This document shows, piece by piece, positions 28,430 through 43,400 of a DNA stretch of 64,000 nucleotides. The DNA comes from Phallusia mammillata (lineage: Eukaryota; Chordata; Ascidiacea; Phlebobranchia; Ascidiidae): the NCBI GenBank assembly GCA_003260075.1, contig QLIY01000057.1:198367-262366 (forward strand), in the 5' to 3' direction. Numbering within the stretch: the first letter of the stretch is position 1; the number at the start of each line of letters is the position of its first letter. The notes beneath the pieces were generated by a model. The model was not told where the DNA came from. It saw nothing but the letters and a program-made list of their open reading frames with translations, and did no database searches. The translations under genes and the position numbers were made by a program.

Positions 28430-31400
28430 ATGAACGTCCCTGCAATACCTAAATTTTGGAAATTTGCAGTTCTATGGTACATTGCCAATATCCTCCTACA
28501 ATTGACAGTTTATGGATGTGGTTTAGAGAGAAAGATTATTCAAAATGTAACATCTGGATTCATCACTGATGGAAAGGGAAAATACGCTTCAAACTTGAGG
28601 TAAAGAAATGTGATTTGTGATTGCTTTTAAAGTTGTTTTTAAGTGTTTTTTTGCATATCTTGGAAGTAAATATAACTTATAGGTTTGTATTATGAAAAGT
28701 TAAAGTTATGTCAATTTCTTAGGTGTGAATGGTTGATTGAAAGTCCAAATCCTTCTCAACTGCCATATATAACTTTGACATTCACTACAAGAGAAACCGA
28801 ATGTGTTTTTGATTACATTATTGTGTATGATGGGAATTCGCATGATGATCAGGTGCTGGGCACATTCAGTGGCAATACTGAAGCCACCTCTTTGCCCAGT
28901 TTACAAGCCAAATCAGGACATATGCTTATCTTCTTTTTCAGGTATGAAAACAACTGTGGCTAAAGGTGTCAAATACTACTGCATTAAAAACAAACATTTT
29001 TCACAAAATAGTTCATAAGTAGCAGAACTGCGAAAATATTTAAATTTTGAATAAAAATACTTATCATAAGTACAAATGCATCCAACTGTGTTTTTTTGTA
29101 GTGATAGCAACTATGAGCGAGCTGGCTTCAATGCTTCATTTAGCATATACTCTTGTCCTAATAATTGCTCCGGGAATGGCCAATGCATTGGTAGTTGGTG
29201 AGTAACCAGGTTTATTAGTTTCCTTCTTTGGCTGATATTTCAATCTCTGCAAATGGTTTGTAGGTGCAAGTGTTTGCCATCATGGACTGGAAATGACTGT
29301 GGTTCGCCTGCATGCCCAAATGATTGCACAGATTCACACCATGGAACTTGTCTTTCACAAAGGTTTGATAACTAAAGATTAAATACCCAAATTATCAATA
29401 ATCTTCAAAAATGACTACATAATCTAATATGCGTTTTTTTGGCATAGCTATTCTGCATTAAAGTACAAAAATTAAAAAATTAGCAATAAAAAAATTGGTT
29501 ATGATCCTTTGGCAACAGTGATTTGTTGTCTATTAACATTTTCACCATTGTTTACAGTGACAAACACTGCTCGTGTTTAGCTGGTTATCTTGGAATCGGC
29601 TGTGAAATAAAAGATGATGATGACATGTCAAATGCAAACACATGGAATATGGTTTACAACTATACTTCTGAACAATCTGTGCCATCTGCTTTTGCTGGGC
29701 ATGCTGCTGTGTTCATACAACCCCATCTCTGGATTTTTGGTGGCTACAATTTTAGTGGACTATCTGACAGTTTCTTGCGGTACAGTTTTTCTCTTAATCA
29801 GTGGGATGACTTCAAAACACCTGTCAGACCAACAGCAAGAGCTTTTCATACGGTAAGCTATCCTGTGTCACTTTTACTATAATCAATAGATATTAGGAAA
29901 ACAACTAATCAAAACTTAAAAACAAATTTTTAAATTTGAATCCAGGTATTTAAGTGGCAGAAAATATGATTTTGCATTATATGTTTCAGATGACCAAGTT
30001 AACCGATGAAAGTCACGATTATCTGCTTCTTTTTGGTGGCCAATTCAGTCAAGGCAATTACAGCAATGAGCTTTGGATGTACAACATTTCTCAGCATACC
30101 TGGTTACCAATAAACTCAAGCACAACCAATAAACCTGTTGCATTGAGTCAACATGCTTCTGTTGTGGTTACAATCAATGGAGAACAGTTTCTGTATGTGT
30201 TTGGAGGACGCACACAACATAGACAACAAGATGTGTTCTCTTCGGAAATGTACAGATTAAATTGGAAAACAAGGACGTGGAGCAATGTCTCATATGATGT
30301 TGCTGGAGTAAAAAAATCCAGATTGCGTATAGCGGGTCATACCATGGTGCATGATAAAACTTCAGGAAACTTGGTTGTTTTTGGAGGTTTTGTTTTTGGT
30401 AAAACATCCACCCGATCGAATGATTTGTTTTTGTACCACCTTGAAAAGAGTTTTTGGTTTGTGGTCACTGCCTTGAATCCGCCAACACCAAGGGCTTTTC
30501 ACTCTGCAAATATCATTGGTGATTATATGGTTGTGTATGGTGGAAACACACATGAACACCTAAAAGATGAAACCTGTCATAGCGGTGGACTTTTCTTGTA
30601 CAATTTGATATGTCACGAATGGCATCAACCTGGACCTGTTCACAACGTTAAACCATCAGGACGATTTTCCCATGCTTCTGCAGTATCAGAAAAAAACCTT
30701 CTTTTTGTTCATGGTGGCTATGATGGTACTTTTCGAAATGAACTACTTGTGTACAAAGTACCATCTTTTGCGATGCAGTTGCCAGTCTCAGTTGTCTGTC
30801 CAACGCACACAGATATAAACAGCTGTTTGGCCGACAAGAAATGTGCATGGTGCTCGAAAAATCTACATTGTCTGAGTAGGCACAATGAAAACATGACTTG
30901 CAGTCATAAAATTAAATATCCGGTGTGTGATGGTCTATGCAACAAATTAGATAGTTGTTTAACATGTACCGAGTTTAACAGGTAAGAAAATGTTTCTATG
31001 TAGACATTTCTATGTTGTGTGTCTGTACATAAAAAATATTGTTACTTACAAAAGGCCTATAAATGTCCATAGCTGGAAGTACTCTTTGTAACTAGTAAAA
31101 AAAGTTAAATTGTTGCAGATATGTTCTTGACACAAGTTATAAATGGCAACAAAGCCCATGCTCGTGGTGCGTCCAAGACCAAAAATGTTATCCTTTCGGG
31201 GGGGGGGCTAGATAGTTGTTTAACATGTACCGAGTTTAACAGGTAAGAAAATGTTTGTATGTAGACATTTCTATGTTGTGTGTCTGTACATAAAAAAATA
31301 TTGTTGCTTACAAAAGGCCTATAAATGTGCTTAGCTGGAAGTATTTTTTGTAACTAGTAAAAAAAGTTAAATTTTTGCAGATATGTTCTTGACACAAGTT

Positions 31401-34400
31401 ATAAATGGCATCAAAGCCCATGCTCGTGGTGCGTCCAAGACCAAAAATGTTATCCTTTCAATGAAGCGAAATCTGGTGGTAAGTTAACATGTATCTGTAG
31501 TGTGTTTCCTTCAAAATAAACATCTTCCTGTTTATACTTTGCAGCGACTATTAAAAGGTTGTACTCAATGCTTATGTTAATGTACTTGTTATAAACTGTG
31601 CATTTTGTTGTTAATTCAAGGTTTCTGTGCTTATGGAATGACCAGAAGTCAGCTGCAATGGTGGAAATCGCCAAGTATCATGCTAAACACTTCCAGTATG
31701 TGCTTGGAAAGTGATATTCCTTATGGATTTGTAGAAGTGGCATACCATTATAAAAACCAGCATCTTGCCCCTGACAGCATAGTAAGTTCCTTGTTGTATC
31801 GATGCCCAACCAAAAAATAATTTATATTTGGAAAACTATATACCAGAGGTGTCCAAAGTGCGGCCCGATGGCGTTGGAATAATAAAGCATGTCACTTTTT
31901 GTGTTAATTTGGGCAGTTATATTGGCCATTAAACTGATATAGTATACTAAGTAAGGTAAAATAGAATAGATATAGATAGCAGTTTGTTCAATAATTTTAG
32001 CCTTTAATGTTTGTAAATTTCTGTATTTTTTAGTTAAAAGTACAAAGCAAATTGGACATTACTCAAGCAGAAGTGGACAATCACCATCAAAATATTACTG
32101 TCGAAGTCCAAGGCTTCTTGCATATTTTAAATCCAGATCTCTTTCCAAATGAGAAACTGGATTTTCAATTTGTTTTTAAGCATGGTAAACAGATACTTTT
32201 ATTGCTATTGTATGTAAATGCAAAGTATTTTTATTGTTCAGGAAATAAGACTATAGTTATAAAAGGTTATGCTAAACTTTATTAAATACAAAAGCAATGT
32301 ACCGAAACTATATGGCCAATGTCATGTCATTAGCCGTACTGTTGAGAACTTTAAGGTTGCTGTTTGCAGCTAATGTTTCAAATACTATTTGTTAGTTCAA
32401 AATAAGAACCTAATGTTTTTTGTGAGGGTGTAATGACTGACACAAAAACAAACCTACTTAAAGTCATTTGTAGTCATTTTTGAAAATGCTATTAAAAGGT
32501 TGAGGTACATCAATACTTACGTTGGTATTTAACAGAAATATACAAATGAGCAATTTACTTGCAGGTGTTGTTGATTTTTACTTGAGCAAGGACCACTCAC
32601 CCCAACTAGCACAAAGAGTGTTTCCAAATTCTCTACCCTCGGCAAGCTTATTGAAAACTGTTACAGTTAACAGGACGTTATCTAAACTCAGTCGGTATGT
32701 CAATAAGAATATGAGTTAACTTTTTAAGGTATCAGTGTGGGAACTTGACCACCTGCGCCCTAACATTGGAGATATTTATGTTTATACTGTTACAAAACGA
32801 CAATTTGTTTGTCAACTTTGTTAAAAACGAGTTTTTTTTTGTCACAGGTTCTACTACAAAATTACATTTTTCAGTCATAGAAAAGAAAAATTGCAAGTTA
32901 AGTGGTTACAAAGGTATGGCATATACATATTTAAATTAAGTTTTAAACCAATTGTTTGATTATCTGGGTTTAACTTAGAAATCAGTTCTCCACTGTTGAA
33001 TACGAATATTTGGAGCCATTTCATTCACCGGTAGAAGAAAATTTATGCAAATCCTACCACAACTGCTTTCTTTGCCTGGCTGACCTTACTTGTGCATGGT
33101 GTTCAGGTCTAAAATTATGTGTCACAAAACAGAAGCAATTTGAAAATTACCCCTTGGGCTGTCAAGTTCACAATACAGGTAAATATTGTTTAATTACTTA
33201 ACAATATCTGCTTGGCCATTGCAAGCAAGTTTCTTCTGTGGTTTATGCCTAGTTGTGGCATTGAACAGAATAGGTAAGGAATGGCTTTTTGCATCTTATG
33301 GATGTCTACAAATAAGGCCTATCTCTTGTCACCAGCTGCAGTACTGAGACTCTATAACAGTGGTTCCCAAACTTTTTTCTTTTAAGGCGCATTTTAGAAA
33401 AAAGGGGGGGGGGAAAACAAAAAATATTTGGCGCACTTCAAACATTTGAATAAAACATATATTGACAAAGGCACTAACTATGAAGTCATAAAGCCGCTAT
33501 ACAGGTCACTCTCATAGTTAAATAGCCTAGTTGAACATCTCAGAGATGTGGAGCATGTTGGCCTAATGGTCTAAGCACCTGGTACTACTGCTCTACTTGA
33601 TTGATTTTAATTTCAATATTTTTTTCGGCACACCTAATTTGGGAACCACTGCTCTATAGGTTGAAACAGTGTGTCAGAATTACTGTCTGAAAAAATTTAA
33701 CAAACTAAAAAAATTGATGCAGTTTTAAAGAATTCATTTCAAAGGGTTTTTGATTAAAGATTTACATACACATGATTAAACTGGTAAATAGCTGTATTAC
33801 CTAAGCTGACAACTGTTTAATGCAGGGATTTACTGTGCTATAGGTTTTTGAACTTTGTGTTGAATAATTCCTTCCTTTTTTGTGTATTTTAGGAATTTCA
33901 CAGGTTACACCATTAACTGGTCTAATTGTTGATGCACCAGCCTGTCCTGTTTGTGCTGATTACGGATCTTGTACCGATTGTCTTGTTGACAACAGCTGTG
34001 AGTGGTCAGTAGAAGGTGGATGTGTAAAAGCAAACACGAGTGCAGGTTGGCCATAGATTAAATAATATTCTTGTACTTCAAACACACAAATTTATTAACA
34101 ATAACATTCAATTATTTTTTTTTCTGCCCCCTAACCACGCTATCTGTATTGATGTGTTTATTAGTAGTATATATTGATTATATTATTGGTCATCTTAAGC
34201 AGGGGCGGCAACCTTTTAGGCAGCACATGCCAATTTACTTGCTATTTCCATGTGGTAAAGACTTTGCATGCCAACATTTTTTTCATAGGCTGTTTGTGCC
34301 AGCTTTAGTAATAAGGAGAAAGTAGAGTGTTTTGTGCGTGTAAGGTTGGATTTTAAGACAATGGCATGATAAAAAACTGAAAACAAGCAGTGTAACAACT

Positions 34401-37400
34401 TAACAAGTTAAATTACTGCTGCGATATAAACACGCAAATCGGCTAGCGTGCCATGTCAAATTGCATCACATGCCAGGGGTTGCCGACCCTGATCTAGAGA
34501 TTAAAATTACTGTACTCTGCTTGCTAGTCGTAAAAGTTGCACGATTAGCGTCTTCTTGTATAGTTTTTATGTGACTATACTGTCCCCCAAGGTTTGTCCT
34601 TATTTTAACAAACAGAAGCTTAAAAAAATTATTTGCTATATTCTTTGTACTCAAAAATCCATTTCGCAAAGTAAATCAATTTGTTACCTTTCATTCCTAT
34701 TTTTACGCCTTGATCAATGATAACCCCGGTTAATGCTTGGTTCGTTTTTCAGGAGAAAATATTAAACTGGCTTCGGCATGTCCAGACCCATGTTCTGTGC
34801 ACCAATCTTGTGGGGATTGTATTTCTAATTTACATAATTTGCAATGTGTCTGGTGTGCCAACTCACAAAGCTGTTATGGATTTTCTCATCACATTCCATC
34901 ACATGCCTTCGGACAGTGTGCTGTGTGGTACACCAAAGAAGATACATGTGTGAAGTAAGCATAGTTTTTTTCATGATTTTTCTGTTTTGCGTGAAATAAA
35001 ATGTGTTTGATACTTTTTAGTTTGCTTTTTCCGCTGTAGTGGTGTCTAATTTTTTTTTGATTTGTGGCCTACATTTTTATTTCAAATAAGTTTATGGCTT
35101 ACCACAATCAACTAAACAGTTAAAAAAATCTTTTTTAACTTATGATAAGCAACCAGGTTTAACTTAACTTGTGGTCCAATAAAAGAGTTTTCTTTGCCAC
35201 TATGGCCCTCAGTTTGTTAATACTTGATCTAGCGAAAAAAATTGTATCTTATAAAATATATTTATATTTTTTGTATTCATTCTGTAAATGTATATGTGTA
35301 TATGTATATTTTTTAACAATAATTTTGAATGTATGATATGTTACATTGCCATAACACTCCATGAACTCAGCTAAGTGTAGTACCACAAATGTATTGTTTA
35401 TGCAGTTGCAGTGCTGCCACAACTTGCAGTGATTGTTTGGAGCAGTTTCAATGTGGCTGGTGCAGCAGAGTATCCAATGCCTTGGAGGTCAGTAGGGCAA
35501 ATGTAAATTGCTTAGAATCAAACAATAGACTATATTGATTTGGCAACATTTGCAGGGAAAATGTCTGCCAGGCGATTTTCTTTCTTCGTACAATGCCTCT
35601 GAATGCATTGTCAGTGGTGATGATGCAAAAACTGCTTTGCAATGGGATTATGAGATTTGCCCTGATGTTGATGAATGTGCAGTTGGTAAGAGTTTGTTTT
35701 CAAACTGTTTGAATTTATTTCAAGCCACTGAATTGGGCCTCATTTTCTAGAAGGAAAAAATGGTTCTTCTCTACATGAATGCAGTGCAAATGCTACTTGC
35801 ATAAACACGTTTCATTCCTACAGTTGTGTATGTAACGCTGGGTTTAGCGGTGATGGTAAAAACTGTCATGAAGTTTGTCGAAGAAAGTGCTTGCATGGCA
35901 ACTGCAGGTAAAATGACACAACATTGACAATATACGTTATGTACAGAACTTTCACCATATACAGTTAATGTGAAAATATTTAAAACACAATAGTGCATGT
36001 ATTTGATTGTAAACCTCACACAACACAGTTTGCAATTGACAGTGGCTTACATTATTTTTTTGTACCTTAACATGTGGCAATCCTAAACATATACCTTTCT
36101 AGTACACCCTTAAACAAGTCTCTCGGACCCTTAGAAGTGGCCAGCACCCCTTGTTAAAAGTAGCATATTTTTGTTATATACAGTGGGCATCCTGACTATC
36201 GGTGTATATGTGACCTTGGTTGGACAACCAACCCTAATGCATTGGTAGATTGCAGTGTGGACTGTGGTTGTAACTTTCAAAGTACCTGTATTACTGGAAT
36301 AGGTGAGCTATTCATCAATTTTCAAAGTTACACCCAACCCTGCTTAAAAGTCACAGAAAAATACAAATTATACAAACCAGTTATTTGAGAAAATTTTGAC
36401 TTGTTTAAAATTACGCAAAGAAAAATTGCCTGTATAGAAGTACACTTATGCCTAAGTGGTAAACCTAACATTTCAAGCCTTTGCTGTTGTATTTACAATT
36501 GGCTGGCTGATTGAACCCAGTCTCTTCTGATGTGCTATTGACATCAAGCATTAATATTTCATCGCCTCAAATCTTGAAGAATATTGTATCATACATTTCT
36601 TCATAATCCTATTCTTCAGGTGTGTGTGACCGGTGCCATCACAACACAAATGGTTCTTTATGTGAAACATGCAAAAGTGGATATTACAAAATCCAAAGTA
36701 ATAAGACAGTTTGCAAACAGTGCAAATGCAATCGCCATGGGGATCGTTCAGTTGGTCATTGTGATGTAACCACTGGCAACTGCACCTGTCTTCACAATAC
36801 AGCAGGTTCAAATTGTCAGCATTGCCTTCCTGGATTTTATGGTGACCCAAGGTAAATGCAAAGCACCAGTTTGTATTAAAATAGGGACTTTTCAACATGA
36901 CGAAAATAAGACAATCTTTTTTACAATCACAGGCTAATATTTTTAGACACCTACTTTGATTTAGGTCTGCAAAATGATTTTATATTGCGACATTTTTACA
37001 TGCATTTATGTAGCATTAAAATACTCTGTATAACTCATAAACTTGCCATAATAAATTTTGTGTCAAAAAAGATTTGTTCGTATGATTTTTATCTTTGGTG
37101 GGCGGCAATTAATTTGTTATGCTCACAATGAGTCTGCCTTCAAGTTAACTGTTTATTGCAAGTCTATCATTTTGTATTTTATCTTTTCGACTTGGGCAGT
37201 TGATGACTTCAATTTAGATAAACCCATCCGGAACCACCTGCTCAAAGATACATAAACCACCAAGATAGGATTAGAAGCCACAACTCTTTAAACACAAAGG
37301 GGTTGCAAACTCGGGAATCATAGCAACTTTACATGCAATAACTTGCCAATCTTATGAACATTTAACTTACCACTAGACTGTGTAACTAACAGAGATAATG

Positions 37401-40400
37401 CATGGTTACTACATTTCTATTTTTGTGCAGAAATGGTGGAAGCTGTTACAGAAAATGTGAAGGACGCGTTTTGTTTCCTAAAACGGAAAAAGCTGGCTCA
37501 TTTGGAGCTTGGAAAGTGTCAAAACTTCTCTTTCCCGACCTTATCAACTGCATGTGGGTGGTTGAAGCCAAACAAGATGAGATAATACAACTAATTGTTG
37601 ACAAAACTATTCAAGTTGATTGCAAGGTATTTATTATCCTTTCCTGAAGGGGGTACATATTGTTTTTGTCCATTTTTACTTCTTGTTTTTTTTCTGTCTA
37701 ATGTGTGTATGTTCTCCTGTTTGGTCAAGAAAGAGTTATTCAAATTTTTTGATTCATGCACTTTTTAATTAGTTGGTTAAAGTTGATCCTTCTAAAGTTT
37801 GACTCTTGAAATCCTTGTAATTTATGCAGAAGCTGCGAGCTTATAATTATATTTTTTAACCAGTTAATATGGGTTTTTTTACTTGGTGGTTTGCATTTAA
37901 ACCGTTTTAGGCATTATGTAACTTTTAGTTACATTCTACAGAGTACAGAGAAATGAATTTTTCGTAGATCAACCTTATATCATTATCAGGGAATATTGGA
38001 TATATTTTTTAATGCCTGATATTAGAGAGCAAGTGTTTTTTTGTTTTTCTTTCAGACTGAACAAGTTTTTGTCTATGATGGTATACCCCATTCCGTAAAC
38101 TCTACAAAACTTGCCTCCTTATGTGGAAATACGTGGGAAGATGCTGTAACATTGTTTGCTGAATCAGGTAAAAGCTTGCTCAGTAACAACAATAATTGTA
38201 GTTCAAAAAACTTTCTGTTTAGGCCTTCTCACTGTTGTTTATGAGGCTTCAAGACAAAATTTGACATCACTGGGTTTCAATGCTTCATTTAGCAAATTTT
38301 CACCCTGTTCGAATGCAAATAATTCTAAGAATCAATGCGGGGGGGGGGCAACATTGTTTGCTGAATCAGGTAAGAGCTTGCTCAGTAACAACAATAAATT
38401 GTAGTTCAAAAAACTTTTTGTTTAGGCCTTCTAACTGTTGTGTATGAGGCTTCAAGACAAAATTTGACATCACTTGGTTTCAATGCTTCATTCAGCAAAT
38501 TTTCACCCTGTTCGAATGCAAATAATTCTAAGAATCAATGCAGACATCCCCGAGTGACCTCTCTATGCCCTAACAATTGCTCGGTTAACTTGGGCAATGG
38601 TTTGTGCAAAAACGTGAGCTACCTTTGTTGTATTTTTTTTTTCAAATTTTTAATCACTAAATAAAAATTAATTAAGTTAAAATTTCAGCAAAATTAACGT
38701 AGCTGGGAAACTGTTTGGAAAAGTTACCCAGTTAGATACTGTTGTAAAATGCAAAATAATTTTAAGAATTTATGTCAATACAGGCAATTTCCAAACCCTA
38801 CTATTTCTATTCCGGGGCATGGACTTTTCTGCTAAATACTTCTAATTAATGATGCACTGAAGTTTCGGTTGGCCGAAACATTTCGTCCGAATGTGCAGTT
38901 TTCCAATNTTGTGAAAGTGATTTTAGTTTGTCAAAATTGAGTTCTTTTGCATCAACAACGCAAGGTTTAGTTGAAAACATCCATAAGAAAGGGGATTTTA
39001 GGTTCGGCCTGATTCGGCCGAAATTATTCGGCCTCATGGCCGAATATTCGGTTTCAGCCCGAACCTTTTTAGTCGGGTTCGGTGCATCTCTACTTCTAAT
39101 AAACCTGATCCAATGTATTTCTTTTTAATTCCAGGGCCTATGCCACTGTACAGCTGAATTCACTGGTCCAGGTTGTGATTTACCAGTTAGTAAAATCCAA
39201 CAAGCAAGTTACTGGATGTTGGAATGGGATGCAATTCTACATGATTTGTCTCACAAAGCAGTTGGTGACCGAACAGCAAACGACCTTCCACATCCTGTTC
39301 ACGGCCACTCACTTCTATCAGTAGGATCTGATTTGTGGCTGTTTGGTGGAAGGACTGACAATGGACCAGTTGCTGATTTGTTCAGGTAGTTTTGAATGTG
39401 TAGATTAGTGATCATCAACCTATGTGTTTTGCCATATCAGGGCAGCAAAAAGGTATTTAATGTATGCTGCAAAATATTAGGGATGGGCCAGTCACGCCAG
39501 AACCCAAGTACTCGGTACCGAGCATCGCTGTTTTTGATGCTCGGTGCTCGGCCGAGCAGTAGCGCGAACTGACCCGAGCATTAAATTTGCATATTCATGC
39601 CTTGCTAACATAGGAAACTAGTGTTCAAAAGGTGTCCAAGAACAAAATTGACCGTTAGATGGTGGAAAAACATGTACTTCTGGAGCTTGGACAGCTTAAT
39701 ACAATACACCGCTGGTCACGTAAGGGATCTGGAAAGCTACAAAACAACCTGTGTGATAGAGAATGGTTGTGACATCACAATGTATTCAAGCATGCTCGGC
39801 CGACCACTGAGCATTAACTTGAGATGCTTTTTGAGATATTCTTCAGCACCTAATCCACACAAAAGTGTCAAGCTTTAAATTGCTTTGGCCTGTTGAAAAT
39901 GTTTCTAACATCCTAATGCCACCAATATTGGAAAAGCTCAGTGATTTTTGTCAGTGCAAAATAACTGATAATGCAGTGAAAAAAAGTTTTTGCATTAAAT
40001 ATTTGAATGACACAAAGCTGGTACAAATTTTTATAAAAACCTTGTTTCAAATGTTTATAGAGGTAAGCTATGTATTTTTCTATTCAGATATGCCACTATC
40101 ACCAAGACTTGGAACAAGATTGAACAGAGCAGTACCGAATGGCCTACAGGCAGATACCTTCATGCTGCTGCTACATATGGCAATTCCATATTGGTGTATG
40201 GAGGTTTCACTTTTAACATGTCAGTGTCAAATGACTTATGGAAGCTTGACCTCAGTGATCCTCCAAATTATGGTAAGTGCCATTAAGGTGTTACTTAGCC
40301 CTAATGCTTCGAAACCTTTTTACTCCTAGGCCTATTTTTACATTATTTTTTCAAATAGCCAGCTTTTTGCCCTACATACCAATGTTTCATTTTTGTGTGT

Positions 40401-43400
40401 GTTGGTATAAAATGGTTTGTTTTGCAGTGTGGAAATTGGTCACTACACCCTATTTTGTTCCATCGATGGCTGGACATAGCTTCACCTACTGTGGAAATTC
40501 ACTATTTGCTGCAATCGGTGGATTCAAACCTGCAAACGGCCTCAATGCTAATGTAGTGTACTTTGTATGTAAATTACCCAATATAAATAGTTTAAGCATA
40601 AAAACTTGTGCTGTGAAGTAAAGGTTGCCTTCAAAGTTAGGGCAACTGACTTACGGATAATATATGCAAATTTCCAAAGTGCAGCGTTTGGGTTTATTTA
40701 TAACTATAATAAACCTCCGTTCACTGTACTGGTCCGGATCTTTGCCGAATTCGGACCAATCTTGAGGTGTAGTTTAGTAAGGCTTTAACTAATCATATTG
40801 GTCAATCTGGATCTTCGCCGAACCCGGACAAATTTTTTGGTCCGAACGGGTTTCGAATTAACCGAGCTTTAGTGTAGTATGGAACAACTTAAGCAAGCAC
40901 ATTATCATATATGGTGCCACCAGACTATATAATTATGTAAGCACTGCTGTTAAGTCTTTAAACCTATGTAATGAAATAAGCAGCACATTTTAGCGAGTAT
41001 TTTTTCTGCTTCAGTTCCTTGGTGCAGGTGTAAATAGTTGTAATAGTTTAAAAAAGGCTTTTTATGACAATTCCAATAGTTATAAACTGTTACGAAAAAT
41101 GCATCAATTTTTAGGTATACATTTTTAATACAAGTGACCATTCATGGAACACTCACCTTCCCATTGGCGGTGTCCAATATTCCGGTGTGTTCGGTCATTC
41201 AACCATCTACGATCAAGAAACCAACTTGCTGTATGTATACGGCGGGCTACTGTACGACAGCCATTCCAATACTATAAGGCCGTCTTCCCGTACCTACACC
41301 TACAGTCTACAGCACAAAAGATGGGCTGTGATTATACCCTCACCCAATCAACCCAAGCTATTTGTCCCCCCAGCCAGATATTTCCACTCAGCGGTTTATT
41401 ATAACGACGGTAAGGATTTGTGCAAATTTATGGCCGTTTTAGTTGTAGTGTCAATTCAAGTGGTGTAGTAAAGCGGTGATATAAAATATTATTGGCGATA
41501 ACTATAATAGGGTTTGAATGGACTTTATTTTGGAATGATATACAAAAACGTATTTAAGTCTTCTGCGCACTTTAACAGTGTGCATCGGTTTAATTTGCGT
41601 ACCTTAGGTATTTCAGCACCGTAAAAGCACAGTAAAACACACCTAGTTTGCATTTTGCATTGTATTAAATTTAGGCCCTCGCGCTTTTCCAACTGAGGCT
41701 ACACAGGCTCGGCGGTGGACCCGTTGATTCCATAGCACTGTTGCCTGACTCTTATGCTGGACATATCAGCTTCATAGTAGGGGTTCGCCAGATTAACAAC
41801 CAATTTGGAAAAAAGGCCATTACAGAAACTGCAGTTTCCCTTTATTGCTGATAATGCCCGTCGCGTTTGTGGACGAAACATTAGCAAAATTACAAGTTCT
41901 GTAGCTCAAAAACAAGTAATTTCTATAACTTGCACTACTTAAAAACGAAAACGAAATGTAATAATAACAACCTGGTCGTTGCCACTGCAGAAACAGATTG
42001 GGAACATTCGCTTTAACCTGTATATCCCTAATGGCCATTGTTTACTTAAAATGCTTGCCAAATAAACTACAAGGCGTTGTTTAAACCTTATCGCTTATAG
42101 CCGTCTGGGGGGGGGGATAATAATAACAACCTGGTCGTTGCCACTGCAGAAACAGATTGGAAACATTCGCTGTAACCTGTATATCCCTAATGGCCATTGT
42201 TTACTTAAAATGCTTATCAAATAAACTACAAGGCGTTGTTTAAACCTTATCGCTTATAGCCGTCTGCATTTATTTGGCGTAACATTGTGTTAATAACTAC
42301 TATAATCGTGTACTCAATTGCATGTGTACTAATCAAGTGCGGATTTTACCCTTTTTGGTAAGGTAATGTTGTATTGCTATATTTAGCTTAATACCCACAC
42401 ATTGACTCTTTTTAGGAACATCTCGAGGGTTTCTGGTTATGGGAGGTTTAACGTACGACAACACAGTGGAGAGTGATACGTGGTTGTTTCGGTTTGATTG
42501 TCATCTGTGGACAAATCTTGCGTCTGCCCAGAGTGGAAAAGGTTGGTTTTTACTTGCATGTCGTAAAACCCAACTGACTAAAAGTTTGTTTTAATTTTTC
42601 GACAAGTTAGTTAAAAAAGCAGATATAATTTATTTCCCCCTCAAGTAGGAGAATTGTTAATTCATTTGCCAAAGTGTAATTCCTGTTTCTAAAATCTTAA
42701 ACATTTTTCTTCAGTTATGGGTTTAAATTTGTACGCTGCGAAACTGGGATACATGATGTCTGCAACATCGGTTACCTCACGTGACTCAACCAAGTCTGCA
42801 TATTACGTGTTTGGCGGAAACAGAGACGGTGTATTACTTCATCAGTTGCAGGTTAGTAAAAAACAACAAAATATTTTGATTTACATAAACTTCTTGGCAA
42901 GGTCGTTTTGTCTTTTTAGCGATGCTGTTTCGTTTAGGTGTGTTAAGTGTTAACAATACAATTTTCAGGTATTTCGCGTTGTATCGTTGTGCTACGTGGC
43001 AAAGAAAAAATGTGACTGTGAATTTTTGCGAGCCGGCTGCCTTCTCTGTATATCGGTAAGCAATAGGTTAATTCTCTGATCTAACGTTTTCCACTGGTTT
43101 AGTTGTCGGACTGTATACATTGAATTTGACCCCAGCTGAATTTAATAGTTCTTTAAAACTTTTGATTTATACCTAATGGAGTTTCAAACACGACTGATTC
43201 TGCCCATATGGCAAGTTACATGACCTTGTACTTTGGTCAGGTTTGTCCATTTACTGTTGGTACACATTTCAAGTTGACTTGGTGTTTACTTCTAATGTGT
43301 TTCGACTTTCGATGTCGATCATTGTCTGTATGTTCTATGAACGTTTTGATCAACGTTTTTTTAGATCACCCGTTCATGGTTCTATTTGAATAAAGCAATA

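Noticed and set aside
30946-31480. Extra PSI repeat in MEGF8
   Set aside because: The second copy of the exon 6 end and exon 7 follows a G run and differs only by allele-like substitutions.
37430-38610. Internal duplication of CUB2 exons in MEGF8
   Set aside because: The second copy begins exactly after a G run and repeats intron and exon alike; it is an overlap artefact.
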